Shown: one piece after another, positions 1-9,225 of the stretch
How positions within the stretch are numbered: position 1 is the first letter of the stretch
Layout of the letters: the number at the start of each line of letters is the position of its first letter
Assembly (NCBI RefSeq): GCF_000308695.1
Contig: NZ_BAGG01000125.1
Location: 1-38,983, forward strand
Length of the DNA stretch: 38,983 bases
Direction of reading: 5' to 3'
From: Nocardia takedensis NBRC 100417
GTDB lineage: Bacteria; Actinomycetota; Actinomycetes; Mycobacteriales; Mycobacteriaceae
Made by a program: the position numbers and the translations under genes
Notes under the pieces: model-generated
Told to the model about the DNA's origin: nothing
Seen by the model: only the letters and a program-made list of their open reading frames with translations
Database searches by the model: none

Positions 1-551
1 CCTTCGCCCAACGCCGCGTCGACCAGATCGGCACGACGCTGGACCGGCTGTTCAACTCGGTGACCGTGCTGCCGCCGGGCGGGGTCTACACCCTCGCCTC
101 CGAACAGAGCCCGCTGCTGCTCGTCGCGCGCAACGACCTCCCCGTCGCGATCCGGGTGCGCTTCCTGATCGAGGCGCCCGCCGAGACCAACATCACCGAT
201 ATCGGCGAACAACTGCTGCCGCCCAACGGCATCCGCTCCTTCCAGATCCCGAGCGAGGTCAGCGACAGCCGCAACCTCGTCATCCCCATCTCGCTGACCA
301 CCGCCGACGGCGCCCCGCTCGGGCACGCCACCGCGGTGTCGGTGCGCTCCAACGCCTACGGCCAAGCGCTGGCGATCGTCACCGCCTGCGCCGCCCTACT
401 GCTGTTCGTGCTCGCCGGGCGCAGGCTGTGGCGGCGCTTCCGCGGCAAGCCCGACCCGGCCGACAAGGGTGTCGATTCGGGCATCCGCCGCCGGGTGGTG
501 CGGTACGGGCGCTTGCGCAGAAAGGCTTTGCGTGAGGCGCACGACAGCTGA
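1..551 (+). CDS. C-terminal part of a DUF6049-type membrane protein (5' end outside window)
   Basis: The frame is open from the first bases of the window, so this is the tail of a longer gene. About 182 residues are visible. They include a beta-rich extracytoplasmic segment, one hydrophobic helix (about nt 365-420, ALAIVTACAALLLFVLAG) and a short Arg/Lys-rich cytoplasmic tail, which suggests a type I membrane protein with a large exported domain. Its place directly upstream of murJ matches the conserved actinobacterial neighbour (the Rv3909 position in M. tuberculosis), a DUF6049 family protein of unknown function. The family name rests on synteny and the tail architecture, because the N-terminal domains cannot be seen. 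Confidence 0.8.
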   Translation, partial: FAQRRVDQIGTTLDRLFNSVTVLPPGGVYTLASEQSPLLLVARNDLPVAIRVRFLIEAPAETNITDIGEQLLPPNGIRSFQIPSEVSDSRNLVIPISLTTADGAPLGHATAVSVRSNAYGQALAIVTACAALLLFVLAGRRLWRRFRGKPDPADKGVDSGIRRRVVRYGRLRRKALREAHDS

Positions 552-577
552 ACGAATATCCGGTGAAGTACACGAGT

Positions 578-634
578 GTGTTTCCGGACGGATGTTCGGA
601 AACACTATTTGTGTGGCGCGGGGCCCCAGGCCCC
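578..634 (+). promoter_or_regulatory. Two stem-loops in the murJ leader
   Basis: A 12-bp stem with one G.T pair (578-589 with 594-605, loop GGAT) is followed by a second perfect stem, GGGGCC/GGCCCC (620-625 with 629-634). Both lie in the 174-bp gap between the DUF6049 gene and murJ. They could end the upstream transcript, form an attenuator, or, for the first, be a protein-binding dyad. The sequence does not decide between these. Confidence 0.4.
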
Positions 635-725
635 ACAATGGGGGAAGTTCGATGGGTGGAGCCAGGCGAAACGCCGAACCGCACTGGTGCGGGATACCCG
701 GTTCCGGTGCGATACAGGAGGCATG

Positions 726-3700
726 ATGGGCGACGATGACTTGTCCGCTCATCGGTTCCGGCCTGATGAACGACCTGACGGGCCCCCGGCCCGCCGGGCG
801 CCCGCCGCACCCTGGGAACGGCAGCTCGCACCGCCGGACGCCGAGGAGGACCCGGGCGTGAACCCCCGCGATCCGCACGGAGCGCCGCCGCCCGACGCCC
901 CCCGAGTGAGCAGGCCCACCCCGCCACCGCCCGGCCGTCGCATGCCACCCCCACCGCCCGCGCGCAGAGGCACGCCGCCGTCGGGCCCCATGCCGCAATC
1001 CGGACAGATGCCCGCCCAACCAGGCCCGCAGTCGCGCCGACCCGCACCGCCGCAGCGGCCCGGTCCCGATGGTCGGCCCGGTCCCGACGGACGGCCCACG
1101 CCAGAAGGACGTCCTGGCCCTGACGGCCGAATTCCCCCGGACGGTCGCCTCAATCCCGACGGACGACCGGGACCTGATGCTCGGCCCGCTCCAGACGGAC
1201 GCTCCGGTACAGATGGACGGCCGGGGCCCGACGGACGCCTCGGTCCCGACGGCAGGCCCGGACCTGACGGACGACTTGGCCGAGACGGTCGCCCCGGTCC
1301 TGACGGTCGCCCCGGTCCTGACGGTCGCCCCGGTCCAGACGGACGCGGTGGCCCCGACGGACGTGGTCAAGACGGTCGCGGCCCTGCCCAACGCAACGCA
1401 CCACGGCCCGGTGCCGGTCCCGATCAACGTCCCGGCCCGGACCAACGCCCGGGTGCTGTGCCGCGTCCGGCAGCGCACGGCGGCCCGGCCCATCCCGGCC
1501 TCGCGCCGCATCCCGGACAGCGTCAGTACCCGCCCGCGTCCGGCGGACTGCGTCCGGGCGCGCCCGCCCCCGGGCAACCAGCCTCGGGCGCACACCGCGA
1601 TGCCCCCGCTCCGCCGTCCGGCCCCGCTTCGGGCGCACACCGCGCCGTGCCGGGTCAGCCGGTCGGCCCCGCTTCCGGTGCGCACCGCGCCGTTCCCGGT
1701 CAACCGCCGGCCGGCCCCGCTTCGGGCGCGCACCATGCCGTTCCGGGTCAGCCCGCGGGCCCTGCTTCGGGCGCGCACCGCGCGGTCCCGCAGAATCGCG
1801 CGCAACCGCAGCGTTTCGCGCCGCCGCCGAACTATCCGCAGCCGCAGCCCAGTCCCGCGCCGGGACGACGTCGCTCGGCGCAACCGGAGGCCGCGCCGCC
1901 GAACCGTCGGCCGCGCACCCAGGACATGCCCGCCGTCGCGGGTGCGGTCGCGGTGAAGAAACCGCCCGCGACCGGGGCGCAGCCCGCGGTGGCGGAACCG
2001 AAGGAGAGCGCCAACGCGCGCCTGCTCCGTGATTCGGGGTCCATCGCGTTCGCGACGTTGATCAGCCGTATCACCGGGTTCGGCAAGCAGTTGCTGCTGC
2101 TCACCGCGCTCGGTCCGGCGATCGCCAGTGCCTACACCTCGGCGAGCCTGATTCCGAACATGATCGCCGAACTGGTCCTCGGGGCGGTGCTCACCGCGAT
2201 CGTGGTGCCGACGCTGGTCCGCGCCGAACAGGAGGACGACGACGGCGGCGCGGCATTCGTGCGCCGGTTGGTGACGGCCGCGTTCGTCGTCCTGGCGGTG
2301 TCGACGGCGTTGGCGATGGCCGCCGCGCCGGTGCTGGCGACGCACATCTTCGTGTCCTCCGACGGCAAGGTCGACACCGGCCTGACCACGGCGCTGACCT
2401 ATCTGTTGCTGCCCGCCATCATCTTCTACGGCATGTCGGCGCTGCTCACGGCCATTCTCAACACCAGACAGGCGTTCAAACCGGGTGCCTGGGCTCCGGT
2501 GTTGAACAACGTGGTCGTCCTGATCGTGTTGGCCTTCTACGCGCTGACGCCGGGCGAGATCACCCTCGACCCGGTCAAGATGAGCGACCCGAAACTGCTG
2601 GTCCTGGGCGGCGGCATCACGTTGGGCGTGGTCACCCAGGCGGTGAGCCTGCTGCCCGCGATCCGCCGCCACGGCATCGACCTGCGTCCGCTGTGGGGCC
2701 TGGACAACCGACTCAGGCAGTTCGGCCGGATGGCCGCGGCGATCATGCTGTACGTGCTCATCAGCCAGATGGGCGCGATCTTCGCCAACCACATCTCCTC
2801 GACCGCCGACGCGGCGGGACCGGCGATCTACCAGAACGCCTGGCTGCTGCTGCAATTGCCGTACGGCGTGCTCGGCGTCACCCTGCTGACGGCGATCATG
2901 CCGCGGCTGAGCCGCAACGCCGCCGCCGACGACACGCCCGCGGTCGTGGACGATCTGTCGGTGGCCACCAGGCTGACCATGATCGCCCTGGTCCCGGTCG
3001 TGACGTTCTTGACGCTGGCCGGTCCGCAGGTCGGCGAGGCGCTGTTCGGTTACGCGCGTTTCGCCGAGGACGCCAACCGACTCGGCACCGCCGTCGCCTG
3101 GTCGGCCTTCGCGCTGATCCCGTACGCGCTGGTGCTGATCCATCTGCGCGTCTTCTACGCCCGCGAGCAGGCGTGGACGCCGACCTGGATCATCCTCGGC
3201 ATCACCGCGATCAAGGTGTTGTTCTCGGCGCTCGCGCCCGTGCTGGCCAACAACAGCGACCAGGTCGTGATCATCCTCGGCGTTGCCACCGGTCTCGGGT
3301 TCACGGCGGGCGCGGTGATCGGCGGGTTCCTGCTGCATCGCAGTCTCGGCGATCTGCGGATGGCCAACGTCGGCCAGACGGTGACCAGGGTGGTGCTGGC
3401 CTCGGCGGCGGGCGGCGCGGTGATGTTGATCGTCAACGCGATCCTGGGCCTGGACAGGCTGTCCGGCGGCATCGGCTCGTTGATCCGGGTCGCGATCTCG
3501 GCGATCGTCATGTTCGCGGTGGCCTTCGGCCTGATGCGGTTGGCGGGCGTGCCCGAGATCGTCGGCCTCACGGTGGCGGTCTCGCGGCGTCTGGGCTTCA
3601 CCCCGCCCGCACCCGAACTCGATCTGGACAGCCCGGTCGAGGACGTCTACGCGACGCAGGTCATGCGTCGACCGGATCTTTACGGGTATCCGTCCTTCGA

Positions 3701-5666
3701 CCCGTACATGGACACCCAGACCATGGTGTTGCCCGTGATCAGACCGGAAGCCGTTGACAGCACCGGTAAGGGCGAGTTCCCGTACCCTGTTCGGCAGAGA
3801 AGCACAGGTGGCGGTTTCGCCGGAACTTCGACACATCAGGGCGAAGGAGGACCGAGGGTGAGCGACGACGCGGCGGCGGGCGGCGCCCCGGCCGCCGATT
3901 CTTCTGCGGCCGCGGCAGGCGGCCTTTCCACCCATGTCCCGAACGCCGCGGCGCACCCCTCCGGGCCCGACGGCACGGAGCGTCCGGCGGGCCCCGCCGA
4001 GCCGGAACGCGGACAGCCCGAACGCGCGCCCGAGACCACCGGTCCCGCGCCGCGCGATCCGATGTACGACACCGGCATGATCCCGATCCCGCAGATGGCT
4101 CCGCCGCCGGTGGACGCGGGTAGACGGGTGCCGCGCGGTCCCAAGTTGATCCCGGGCGCGTCGGTGGCGGGCGGCCGCTACCGTCTGCTCGCGGACTGCG
4201 GTGGGTCGCGCGGACTCCGGTTCTGGCAGGCGCTGGACATCAAACTCGATCGCGAGGTCGCGTTGACCTTCGTCGACGCCGATCAGAAGGCCACCGAGAA
4301 CGCGGGTCACGACGGCCCGCAGGCGATCCTGTCGCGCACGCTGCGCCTGGGCCGCATCAATTCGCCCGGTCTGGCCCGCGTCCTGGACGTGGTGCGCGGC
4401 AGTTCCGGCGGCATCGTGGTGGCCGAGTGGACGCCCGGTCGGTCGCTGCGGGAGATGGCCGAGACGGTGCCGTCCCCGATCGGCGCCGCCCGCGCGATCC
4501 GCGCGCTGGCCTCGGCGGCCGAATTGGCCCATCGCGGCGGCGGTTCGCTCTCGATCGACCATCCCGACCGCATCCGGATCAGCGCCTCCGGCGACGCGGT
4601 CCTGGCCTTCCCCGGCACCCTGTCGGATTCGGACGCCCAGTCCGACGTGCGCGGTCTCGGCGCGATGCTCTACGCCCTGATCACCGCGCGCTGGCCGATC
4701 AGGACGGGCGGGCTCACCGGCACCGCCGCGACGGTCGGCGGCCTGCACCTGGCCGATTTCGGTTCCGACGGAACCCCGATCGAGCCGCGCCAGATCCGTC
4801 CCGAGGTGCCCTTCGAGATCTCGGCGGTGGCCGTGCGCTCGCTGGAGTCCAACAAGGGCGTGCGCACCGCGGCCACCGTGCAGCACGTGCTCGAGCAGGC
4901 GTCGGTGCTGGATCAGAAGACCGATTTCATTCCGGTGCTGCGACTGGGGCAGCGGCAGCAGTCCCCGAGCGCGGTCGACGAATCCCTCGCCGATCCCGAA
5001 CTGCTCGCCGCCGAGCGGGAGCGTTCGCAGCGGATGATGTGGATCATGGTGGGTCTGGGCATCCTGGCGGCCCTGGTCGTGGGCATCATCATCTGGTGGA
5101 TGGTCCGGGTGTTCGCGCCGAGCGCCTCCGACGCCCCGTTGGACGAGCAGGGCGGTATCGGTCTGACGTCGGAGAGCATCGCGGCGCCCGCGCCCGCGGC
5201 GATCACCACCGACAGTCCCGCGGGCTCCATTCCCGTTCCGGTGACCGGTGTCTCGGTGTTCTCCCCGGAGGGCACCCCCGACGGCGCGAGCAGCGTCAAC
5301 GCGGTCCTTGACCAGAATCCGGCGACGGTGTGGCGCACCGACCAGTACTTCCAGCAGTTCCCGGCCCTCAAGAAGGGGGTCGGGCTGCTGGCCACGCTGC
5401 CGAGTCCGGCGAAACTGGCCACGGTGTCGATCAATTCGCCGAGTCCGGGTACCGCCGTGGAGATCCGCACCTCGCCCACCGACGCGCCGACCCTGGACCA
5501 GACCCAGTTGGTCGGCACCGCCCAACTGGGCGACGGCACCACCGAGATCCCGGTTCGCACCGACGCCTCGGCCCGCTACGTGCTGGTCTGGATCACCGGA
5601 CTCGGCAACTCGCGCAACCAGTTCCAGTCGGCCATCGCCGACATCCGCTTCGACGCCGCGCCGTAA
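726..5666 (+). CDS. murJ: MurJ (MviN) lipid II flippase with fused pseudokinase and discoidin-like C-terminal domain
   Basis: Predicted lipid II flippase of peptidoglycan synthesis in the cytoplasmic membrane, about 1646 residues. Residues 1 to about 425 are a disordered Pro/Gly/Arg/Asp-rich region with two repeat blocks. About 427-960 is the multi-helix MurJ core, starting near ARLLRDSGSIAFATLISRIT. About 1138-1400 is a protein-kinase-like fold lacking normal catalytic motifs, then one membrane helix (about 1436-1461) and an extracytoplasmic beta domain to the end. In mycobacteria the pseudokinase of MviN binds the FHA protein FhaA when phosphorylated. The mycobacterial protein is near 1180 residues; the excess here is mainly the N-terminal extension. 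AGGAG at 716-720 sits 5 nt before ATG 726; ATG 723 is possible but only 2 nt away. Confidence 0.93.
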   Translation: MGDDDLSAHRFRPDERPDGPPARRAPAAPWERQLAPPDAEEDPGVNPRDPHGAPPPDAPRVSRPTPPPPGRRMPPPPPARRGTPPSGPMPQSGQMPAQPGPQSRRPAPPQRPGPDGRPGPDGRPTPEGRPGPDGRIPPDGRLNPDGRPGPDARPAPDGRSGTDGRPGPDGRLGPDGRPGPDGRLGRDGRPGPDGRPGPDGRPGPDGRGGPDGRGQDGRGPAQRNAPRPGAGPDQRPGPDQRPGAVPRPAAHGGPAHPGLAPHPGQRQYPPASGGLRPGAPAPGQPASGAHRDAPAPPSGPASGAHRAVPGQPVGPASGAHRAVPGQPPAGPASGAHHAVPGQPAGPASGAHRAVPQNRAQPQRFAPPPNYPQPQPSPAPGRRRSAQPEAAPPNRRPRTQDMPAVAGAVAVKKPPATGAQPAVAEPKESANARLLRDSGSIAFATLISRITGFGKQLLLLTALGPAIASAYTSASLIPNMIAELVLGAVLTAIVVPTLVRAEQEDDDGGAAFVRRLVTAAFVVLAVSTALAMAAAPVLATHIFVSSDGKVDTGLTTALTYLLLPAIIFYGMSALLTAILNTRQAFKPGAWAPVLNNVVVLIVLAFYALTPGEITLDPVKMSDPKLLVLGGGITLGVVTQAVSLLPAIRRHGIDLRPLWGLDNRLRQFGRMAAAIMLYVLISQMGAIFANHISSTADAAGPAIYQNAWLLLQLPYGVLGVTLLTAIMPRLSRNAAADDTPAVVDDLSVATRLTMIALVPVVTFLTLAGPQVGEALFGYARFAEDANRLGTAVAWSAFALIPYALVLIHLRVFYAREQAWTPTWIILGITAIKVLFSALAPVLANNSDQVVIILGVATGLGFTAGAVIGGFLLHRSLGDLRMANVGQTVTRVVLASAAGGAVMLIVNAILGLDRLSGGIGSLIRVAISAIVMFAVAFGLMRLAGVPEIVGLTVAVSRRLGFTPPAPELDLDSPVEDVYATQVMRRPDLYGYPSFDPYMDTQTMVLPVIRPEAVDSTGKGEFPYPVRQRSTGGGFAGTSTHQGEGGPRVSDDAAAGGAPAADSSAAAAGGLSTHVPNAAAHPSGPDGTERPAGPAEPERGQPERAPETTGPAPRDPMYDTGMIPIPQMAPPPVDAGRRVPRGPKLIPGASVAGGRYRLLADCGGSRGLRFWQALDIKLDREVALTFVDADQKATENAGHDGPQAILSRTLRLGRINSPGLARVLDVVRGSSGGIVVAEWTPGRSLREMAETVPSPIGAARAIRALASAAELAHRGGGSLSIDHPDRIRISASGDAVLAFPGTLSDSDAQSDVRGLGAMLYALITARWPIRTGGLTGTAATVGGLHLADFGSDGTPIEPRQIRPEVPFEISAVAVRSLESNKGVRTAATVQHVLEQASVLDQKTDFIPVLRLGQRQQSPSAVDESLADPELLAAERERSQRMMWIMVGLGILAALVVGIIIWWMVRVFAPSASDAPLDEQGGIGLTSESIAAPAPAAITTDSPAGSIPVPVTGVSVFSPEGTPDGASSVNAVLDQNPATVWRTDQYFQQFPALKKGVGLLATLPSPAKLATVSINSPSPGTAVEIRTSPTDAPTLDQTQLVGTAQLGDGTTEIPVRTDASARYVLVWITGLGNSRNQFQSAIADIRFDAAP
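1056..1380 (+). repeat. PDGR-type repeat block inside murJ
   Basis: About 325 bp encode a run of near-identical pentapeptide units of the form (R)PGPDG, with variants such as PPDGR, NPDGR and RDGR. The block covers MurJ residues about 111-218. The alternation of Asp and Arg makes a charge-balanced, low-complexity, disordered segment on the cytoplasmic side of the flippase. DNA-level units are about 15 bp and imperfect, so copy number can be expected to vary between strains. Confidence 0.9.
1581..1790 (+). repeat. Second repeat block in murJ (GPASGAHRAVPGQP units)
   Basis: Five copies of a PASGAH-containing unit about 14 residues long occur in the disordered N-terminus (MurJ residues about 286-355), in frame and imperfect at DNA level. 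It is distinct from the PDGR block upstream. Confidence 0.85.
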
Positions 5667-5852
5667 GCCCCGCGCGCCCTTCGCTTTCCGCCGCCGCACG
5701 TGTCGAATCCCGTGCCCCGCGCCTTCCTACGCCGGTTGCTGCGGATTCCCGCCCTCGATATGATTCCTTCGCGCTCTCACAGCAGGGGAGCTTCCCGGGA
5801 TCTGGTGTAGCGATCCTGGATGCTGCGAAATTTCGGGTGACCGCCGTTCGGC

Positions 5853-6518
5853 GTGCACCGCGTGAGCGCTGTCCGAGGGGTTGGCTTGCCGTCCGAATTG
5901 AACGAGGGTTCCCGCGGGGGGAATGCGCGATCGGTCTCCGACCGCCCGCGCTCGTTCATACCCGACGAACTCAGTGACATCGAGCTGCTCCGGGCACACG
6001 TCCAGGGTCAGCGGCACGCGTTCGCCGAACTGTTGCGCCGCCACAACGACCATCTCTGGCAGACGGCCCTGCGTACCTCCTACACCAGGGAGGACGCGGC
6101 AGATTCGCTCCAGGACGCGTTGCTGTCGGCGCATCGCACGGCGGCGGCGTTCCGCGCCGAGGCCGAGGTGCGCAGTTGGCTGCACGCCATCGTGGTCAAC
6201 GCCTGTCTGGACCGGATCCGCCGCAACAAGACCAGGCGGGCGGTGTCGCTGTCGCCGGAATCGATGCCGGAACCGGCCGACGAGCGGGACGAATTCGCCC
6301 GGCTGGAGATGTCGCTGGTGGTGGATCGCGCGCTGTTCTCGCTGCCCCCGGATCAGCGGACCGCGCTGGTGGCCATCGATCTGGAGGGGTATAGCGTGGC
6401 GGATGCCGCCACGATGCTGGGCGTGCCGGAGGGGACCATCAAGAGCCGGTGTGCCAGGGCGCGTCAGCGCCTGCAAGAACGTCTGGATTTTCTGCGTGAT
6501 CCGGGGAACCGGAAGTAA
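5853..6518 (+). CDS. sigM: ECF sigma factor, SigM-type
   Basis: Extracytoplasmic-function sigma factor of about 221 residues. Region 2 spans about 45-100 (LLRAHVQGQRHAFAELL through the DAADSLQDALL core-binding helix). Region 4 spans about 160-210, with a helix-turn-helix ending in VPEGTIKSRCARARQRL. Its place between murJ and an anti-sigma-like gene matches SigM of mycobacteria. The start is uncertain: GTG 5853, GTG 5862 and TTG 5883 are all in frame and none has a strong ribosome site. It probably forms a regulatory pair with the next gene. Confidence 0.9.
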   Translation: MHRVSAVRGVGLPSELNEGSRGGNARSVSDRPRSFIPDELSDIELLRAHVQGQRHAFAELLRRHNDHLWQTALRTSYTREDAADSLQDALLSAHRTAAAFRAEAEVRSWLHAIVVNACLDRIRRNKTRRAVSLSPESMPEPADERDEFARLEMSLVVDRALFSLPPDQRTALVAIDLEGYSVADAATMLGVPEGTIKSRCARARQRLQERLDFLRDPGNRK

Positions 6519-6641
6519 TCGAGGTGCGTCATTAATAGTGACGAACCACTGAACGATGTCTATGCGGTGGACCCCCTACCTGGGGCGCACCGGCAGCGCC
6601 GGCCACGGATACCGAACTCGGATGAGAGCAATGGAGGTGCG

Positions 6642-7421
6642 ATGGCGATCCGGTCCGTACCGCAGCCTCCGTTCTCGGAGGAGCTGTTGGCCGATCTGCA
6701 CGCGGGCAATGTCGCGCCCGAGTTGGACAGCCGATTACGCGCCGTTGTCCACGACGATCCTGAGGCCGTCGAATATCTGCGCTCCCTCGACGAGGTGAGC
6801 TGCCGGGTGCGCGCGCTGGGCACCGACGAGTTGATGCTGCACCCCATGCCCACCGATATCGCCGACCGGATGGCGCGATTCCTCGAAGAACTCGAGTCCA
6901 GCGGCAACGGCGCGGCGCGGGCCGAATCGTTCGCCCCGGATTCCGATGTCGACCGCCCCGCCGCGACCAACGGCTCGGGTTCGGTCGTGCCGATCGACCT
7001 GCGCGAACGTCGCCGGGCACGGTTGCGGTGGTCGGCGGCCGCGGCGGCGGCCGTCGCGGTGATCGCGGGCGTCGGCCTGGTCACCCAACTGCCCCGCGGT
7101 GACGATCAGTCGCCCACCGCGCAGCCCACCACCGACGAGGACAGGATCGGCGACGATCTGACGACCACCGCCGCGCTGGCCGCGCTCGGCCGCAACGAGG
7201 TCTCGGGCCCGCTGGGCGAGCGGAACGCCTTGCTCGCGTGCGTGCACGCCGCCGGGCTCGAACGCGCCGTCCTGGGCTCCACGGACATGCGCTACGAGGG
7301 CCGCAACGCGGTCCTGATCCTGCTCGCCGGGCCGAAGCCGCCCAAGGTCACCGCGCTCGTCGTCGGGCCGGGCTGCGCGAACGGCGATCCCCAGGTGAAG
7401 AACATCACCGATATCGGCTGA
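6642..7421 (+). CDS. Single-pass membrane protein, probable anti-SigM factor
   Basis: The predicted protein has 259 residues: a cytoplasmic N-terminal half, one hydrophobic helix near 127-150 (WSAAAAAAVAVIAGVGLVTQ) and an outside domain of about 100 residues. That layout is typical of ECF anti-sigma factors. No Hx3Cx2C zinc motif is visible, which fits the non-zinc class. It follows sigM directly, as the anti-sigma gene does in mycobacteria. ATG 6642 is chosen because GGAGG (6633-6637) lies 4 nt upstream; a longer GTG start at 6567 has no such site. An imperfect dyad with GTCA/TGAC ends (6528-6542) lies between the two genes. Confidence 0.85.
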   Translation: MAIRSVPQPPFSEELLADLHAGNVAPELDSRLRAVVHDDPEAVEYLRSLDEVSCRVRALGTDELMLHPMPTDIADRMARFLEELESSGNGAARAESFAPDSDVDRPAATNGSGSVVPIDLRERRRARLRWSAAAAAAVAVIAGVGLVTQLPRGDDQSPTAQPTTDEDRIGDDLTTTAALAALGRNEVSGPLGERNALLACVHAAGLERAVLGSTDMRYEGRNAVLILLAGPKPPKVTALVVGPGCANGDPQVKNITDIG

Positions 7422-7525
7422 GCCGCGAAACCCGTTGTCGCCTGCGTGTTACCGCGCACGATCGGCGCGGCGCGGTGACCCAGGTCGCTGCCGTGCGCCC
7501 GGGAACGCCGACGCGCCCCCACGGC

Positions 7526-7552
7526 GGGAACAAGGCCGTTTACGCTGTTGTT
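7526..7552 (+). promoter_or_regulatory. Candidate SigR/SigH-type oxidative-stress promoter for trxB-trxA
   Basis: GGGAAC (7526-7531), an 18-bp spacer and GTT (7550-7552) match the disulfide-stress sigma consensus (GGAAY, 17-19 bp, GTT) known to drive trxB-trxA in Streptomyces and M. tuberculosis. The predicted transcript would start about 30 nt before the trxB ATG. Confidence 0.6.
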
Positions 7553-7591
7553 GACCCCCATGTCCCCCAGCTTTCATCTCGGAAGGGCCTC

Positions 7592-8571
7592 ATGAGCACG
7601 CCTGTTCGCGACCTCATCATCGTCGGCTCCGGTCCCGCGGGCTATACGGCGGCCGTCTACGCCGCCCGCGCGGAACTCCAGCCGCTGCTGTTCGAGGGCA
7701 CCCAATTCGGTGGCGCACTGATGACCACCACCGAGGTCGAGAACTTTCCCGGCTTCCGCGCGGGCATCATGGGCCCCGACCTCATGGACGAGATGCGCGA
7801 GCAGGCCAAGCGCTTCGGCGCCGACATCCGCACCGAGGACGTCGAGGCCATCGACCTGAGCGGCCCCGTCAAGACGGTCACCGTCGGCGGCGAGACGTAC
7901 TCGGCCTACGCGATCATCCTCGCGATGGGTTCGGCCGCCCGCTACCTGGGCGTGCGGGGGAGCAGGAACTGCTCGGGCGCGGCGTCAGCGCCTGCGCCAC
8001 CTGTGACGGCTTCTTCTTCAAGAACCAGAACATCGTGGTCGTCGGCGGCGGCGATTCGGCGATGGAGGAGGCCACGTTCCTCACCAAATTCGCCTCGCAG
8101 GTCACCATCGTGCACCGCCGCGAGGAGTTCCGTGCCTCTCGCATCATGCTGGAACGGGCCAAGGCCAACGAGAAGATCGCCTTCGTGCTGAACTCCGAAG
8201 TGATCGCGGTCAACGGTGAATCCAGCGTGACCAGCCTCACCCTGCGCGACACCCGCACCGGCGAGGAGTCGGAGATGCCCGCCACCGGCCTGTTCGTCGC
8301 CATCGGCCACGACCCGCGCAGCGAACTGGTCCGCGGCCAGGTCGAACTGGACGACGAGGGCTACGTGCAGGTCGTCCACCCGTCCACCGCGACGGCGGTC
8401 CCCGGCGTCTTCGCCGCGGGTGACTTGGTCGACCACACCTACCGGCAGGCGATCACCGCCGCGGGCACCGGTTGCCGCGCCGCGATCGACGCCGAGCGGT
8501 GGCTCGCCGAACAGGGCGACATCACCAGCAACACCCTCGACCACGCGGGCGAGTCCGTCGCCCAGGTCTGA
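7592..8571 (+). pseudogene. trxB: Thioredoxin reductase, interrupted by a one-base frameshift
   Basis: FAD/NADPH-dependent thioredoxin reductase that would reduce TrxA. The first part (7592 to about 7957) reads in one frame, with the FAD-binding GSGPAGYTAA near the start and TEVENFPGF. From about 7957 homology continues in another frame: the CATC redox centre, the NADPH-binding GGGDSAMEEA and the closing GVFAAGDLVDHTYRQA. One base is missing at C-G5 (7955-7960). Adding a G, or the C of a Pro codon, restores GEQELLGRG and the whole protein of about 327 residues. As written, translation runs out of frame before the catalytic cysteines and stops at 8191. The start follows GGAAGG (7581-7586). Both halves are intact, so the lesion is recent or a sequencing error. 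Confidence 0.9.
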
Positions 8572-8622
8572 GCGGCGAGCACAGTTCGCCGCGAGAGTTC
8601 CACCACCGCAAGGAGATATCCC

Positions 8623-8955
8623 ATGGCCGACAGCGCCAACACGGTCACCGTGACCGACGCGACCTTCGCCGACGACGTGCTGATGAGCGAGAAGCCCGTC
8701 CTCGTCGATTTCTGGGCCGAATGGTGCGGCCCCTGCAAGATGGTCGCCCCGGTGCTCGAGGAGATCGCGGGCGCCCACGCGGAGAAGATCACCGTCGCGA
8801 AGATCGACGTCGACGCCAATCCGGAGACGGCCCGCGATTACAAGATCCTCTCGCTGCCCACTATGATGCTGTTCTCCGGCGGAAAGCCGGTGAAGCAGAT
8901 CGTCGGAGCGAAGGGCAAAGCCGCCCTGCTGCGCGAACTCGAAGACGTCATCTGA
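8623..8955 (+). CDS. trxA: Thioredoxin
   Basis: Cytoplasmic thioredoxin of 110 residues, full length for the family. The WCGPC active site is at residues 34-38 in the context VDFWAEWCGPCKM, and the cis-proline loop is SLPTMM. An AAGGAG site precedes ATG 8623. It lies 51 nt after trxB and is probably co-transcribed from the stress promoter at 7526. It reduces disulfides using electrons from the reductase, so the broken upstream frame bears on its function. Confidence 0.97.
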   Translation: MADSANTVTVTDATFADDVLMSEKPVLVDFWAEWCGPCKMVAPVLEEIAGAHAEKITVAKIDVDANPETARDYKILSLPTMMLFSGGKPVKQIVGAKGKAALLRELEDVI

Positions 8956-9225
8956 CGCGACAGCCGTGGCTGTTGTGAAATCGAGTCTCCAAAGCCCGTC
9001 GTGGGTCCGACGACGCGCCGTAGGATGCCTGGCACCCCGGTAATTGTCGGATTCCGGGTCAGGTCTGAGAGAATCGACCACGCGCCGTGAACGAACGGGC
9101 CGGAGGTGGAGGCCCTGCACCCGCAGGGCTCCGCGAACGGCGCGGTTCACAGCTCCGGTCGTGCGAAGGTGTATCCCAACGCATGAGTGGGTACCCCGGT
9201 TGACGGAAGGGAAGGGCTCTCACGC

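Noticed and set aside
396..5699. Very long open frame on the minus strand opposite murJ
   Set aside because: It is a codon-bias shadow in high-GC DNA: low-complexity Arg/His/Gly sequence with no family, while the plus strand encodes MurJ.
7955..7960. Programmed -1 ribosomal frameshift in trxB
   Set aside because: The P-site codon CGG would re-pair badly at -1 and no stimulatory structure is evident; mutation or sequencing error is simpler.
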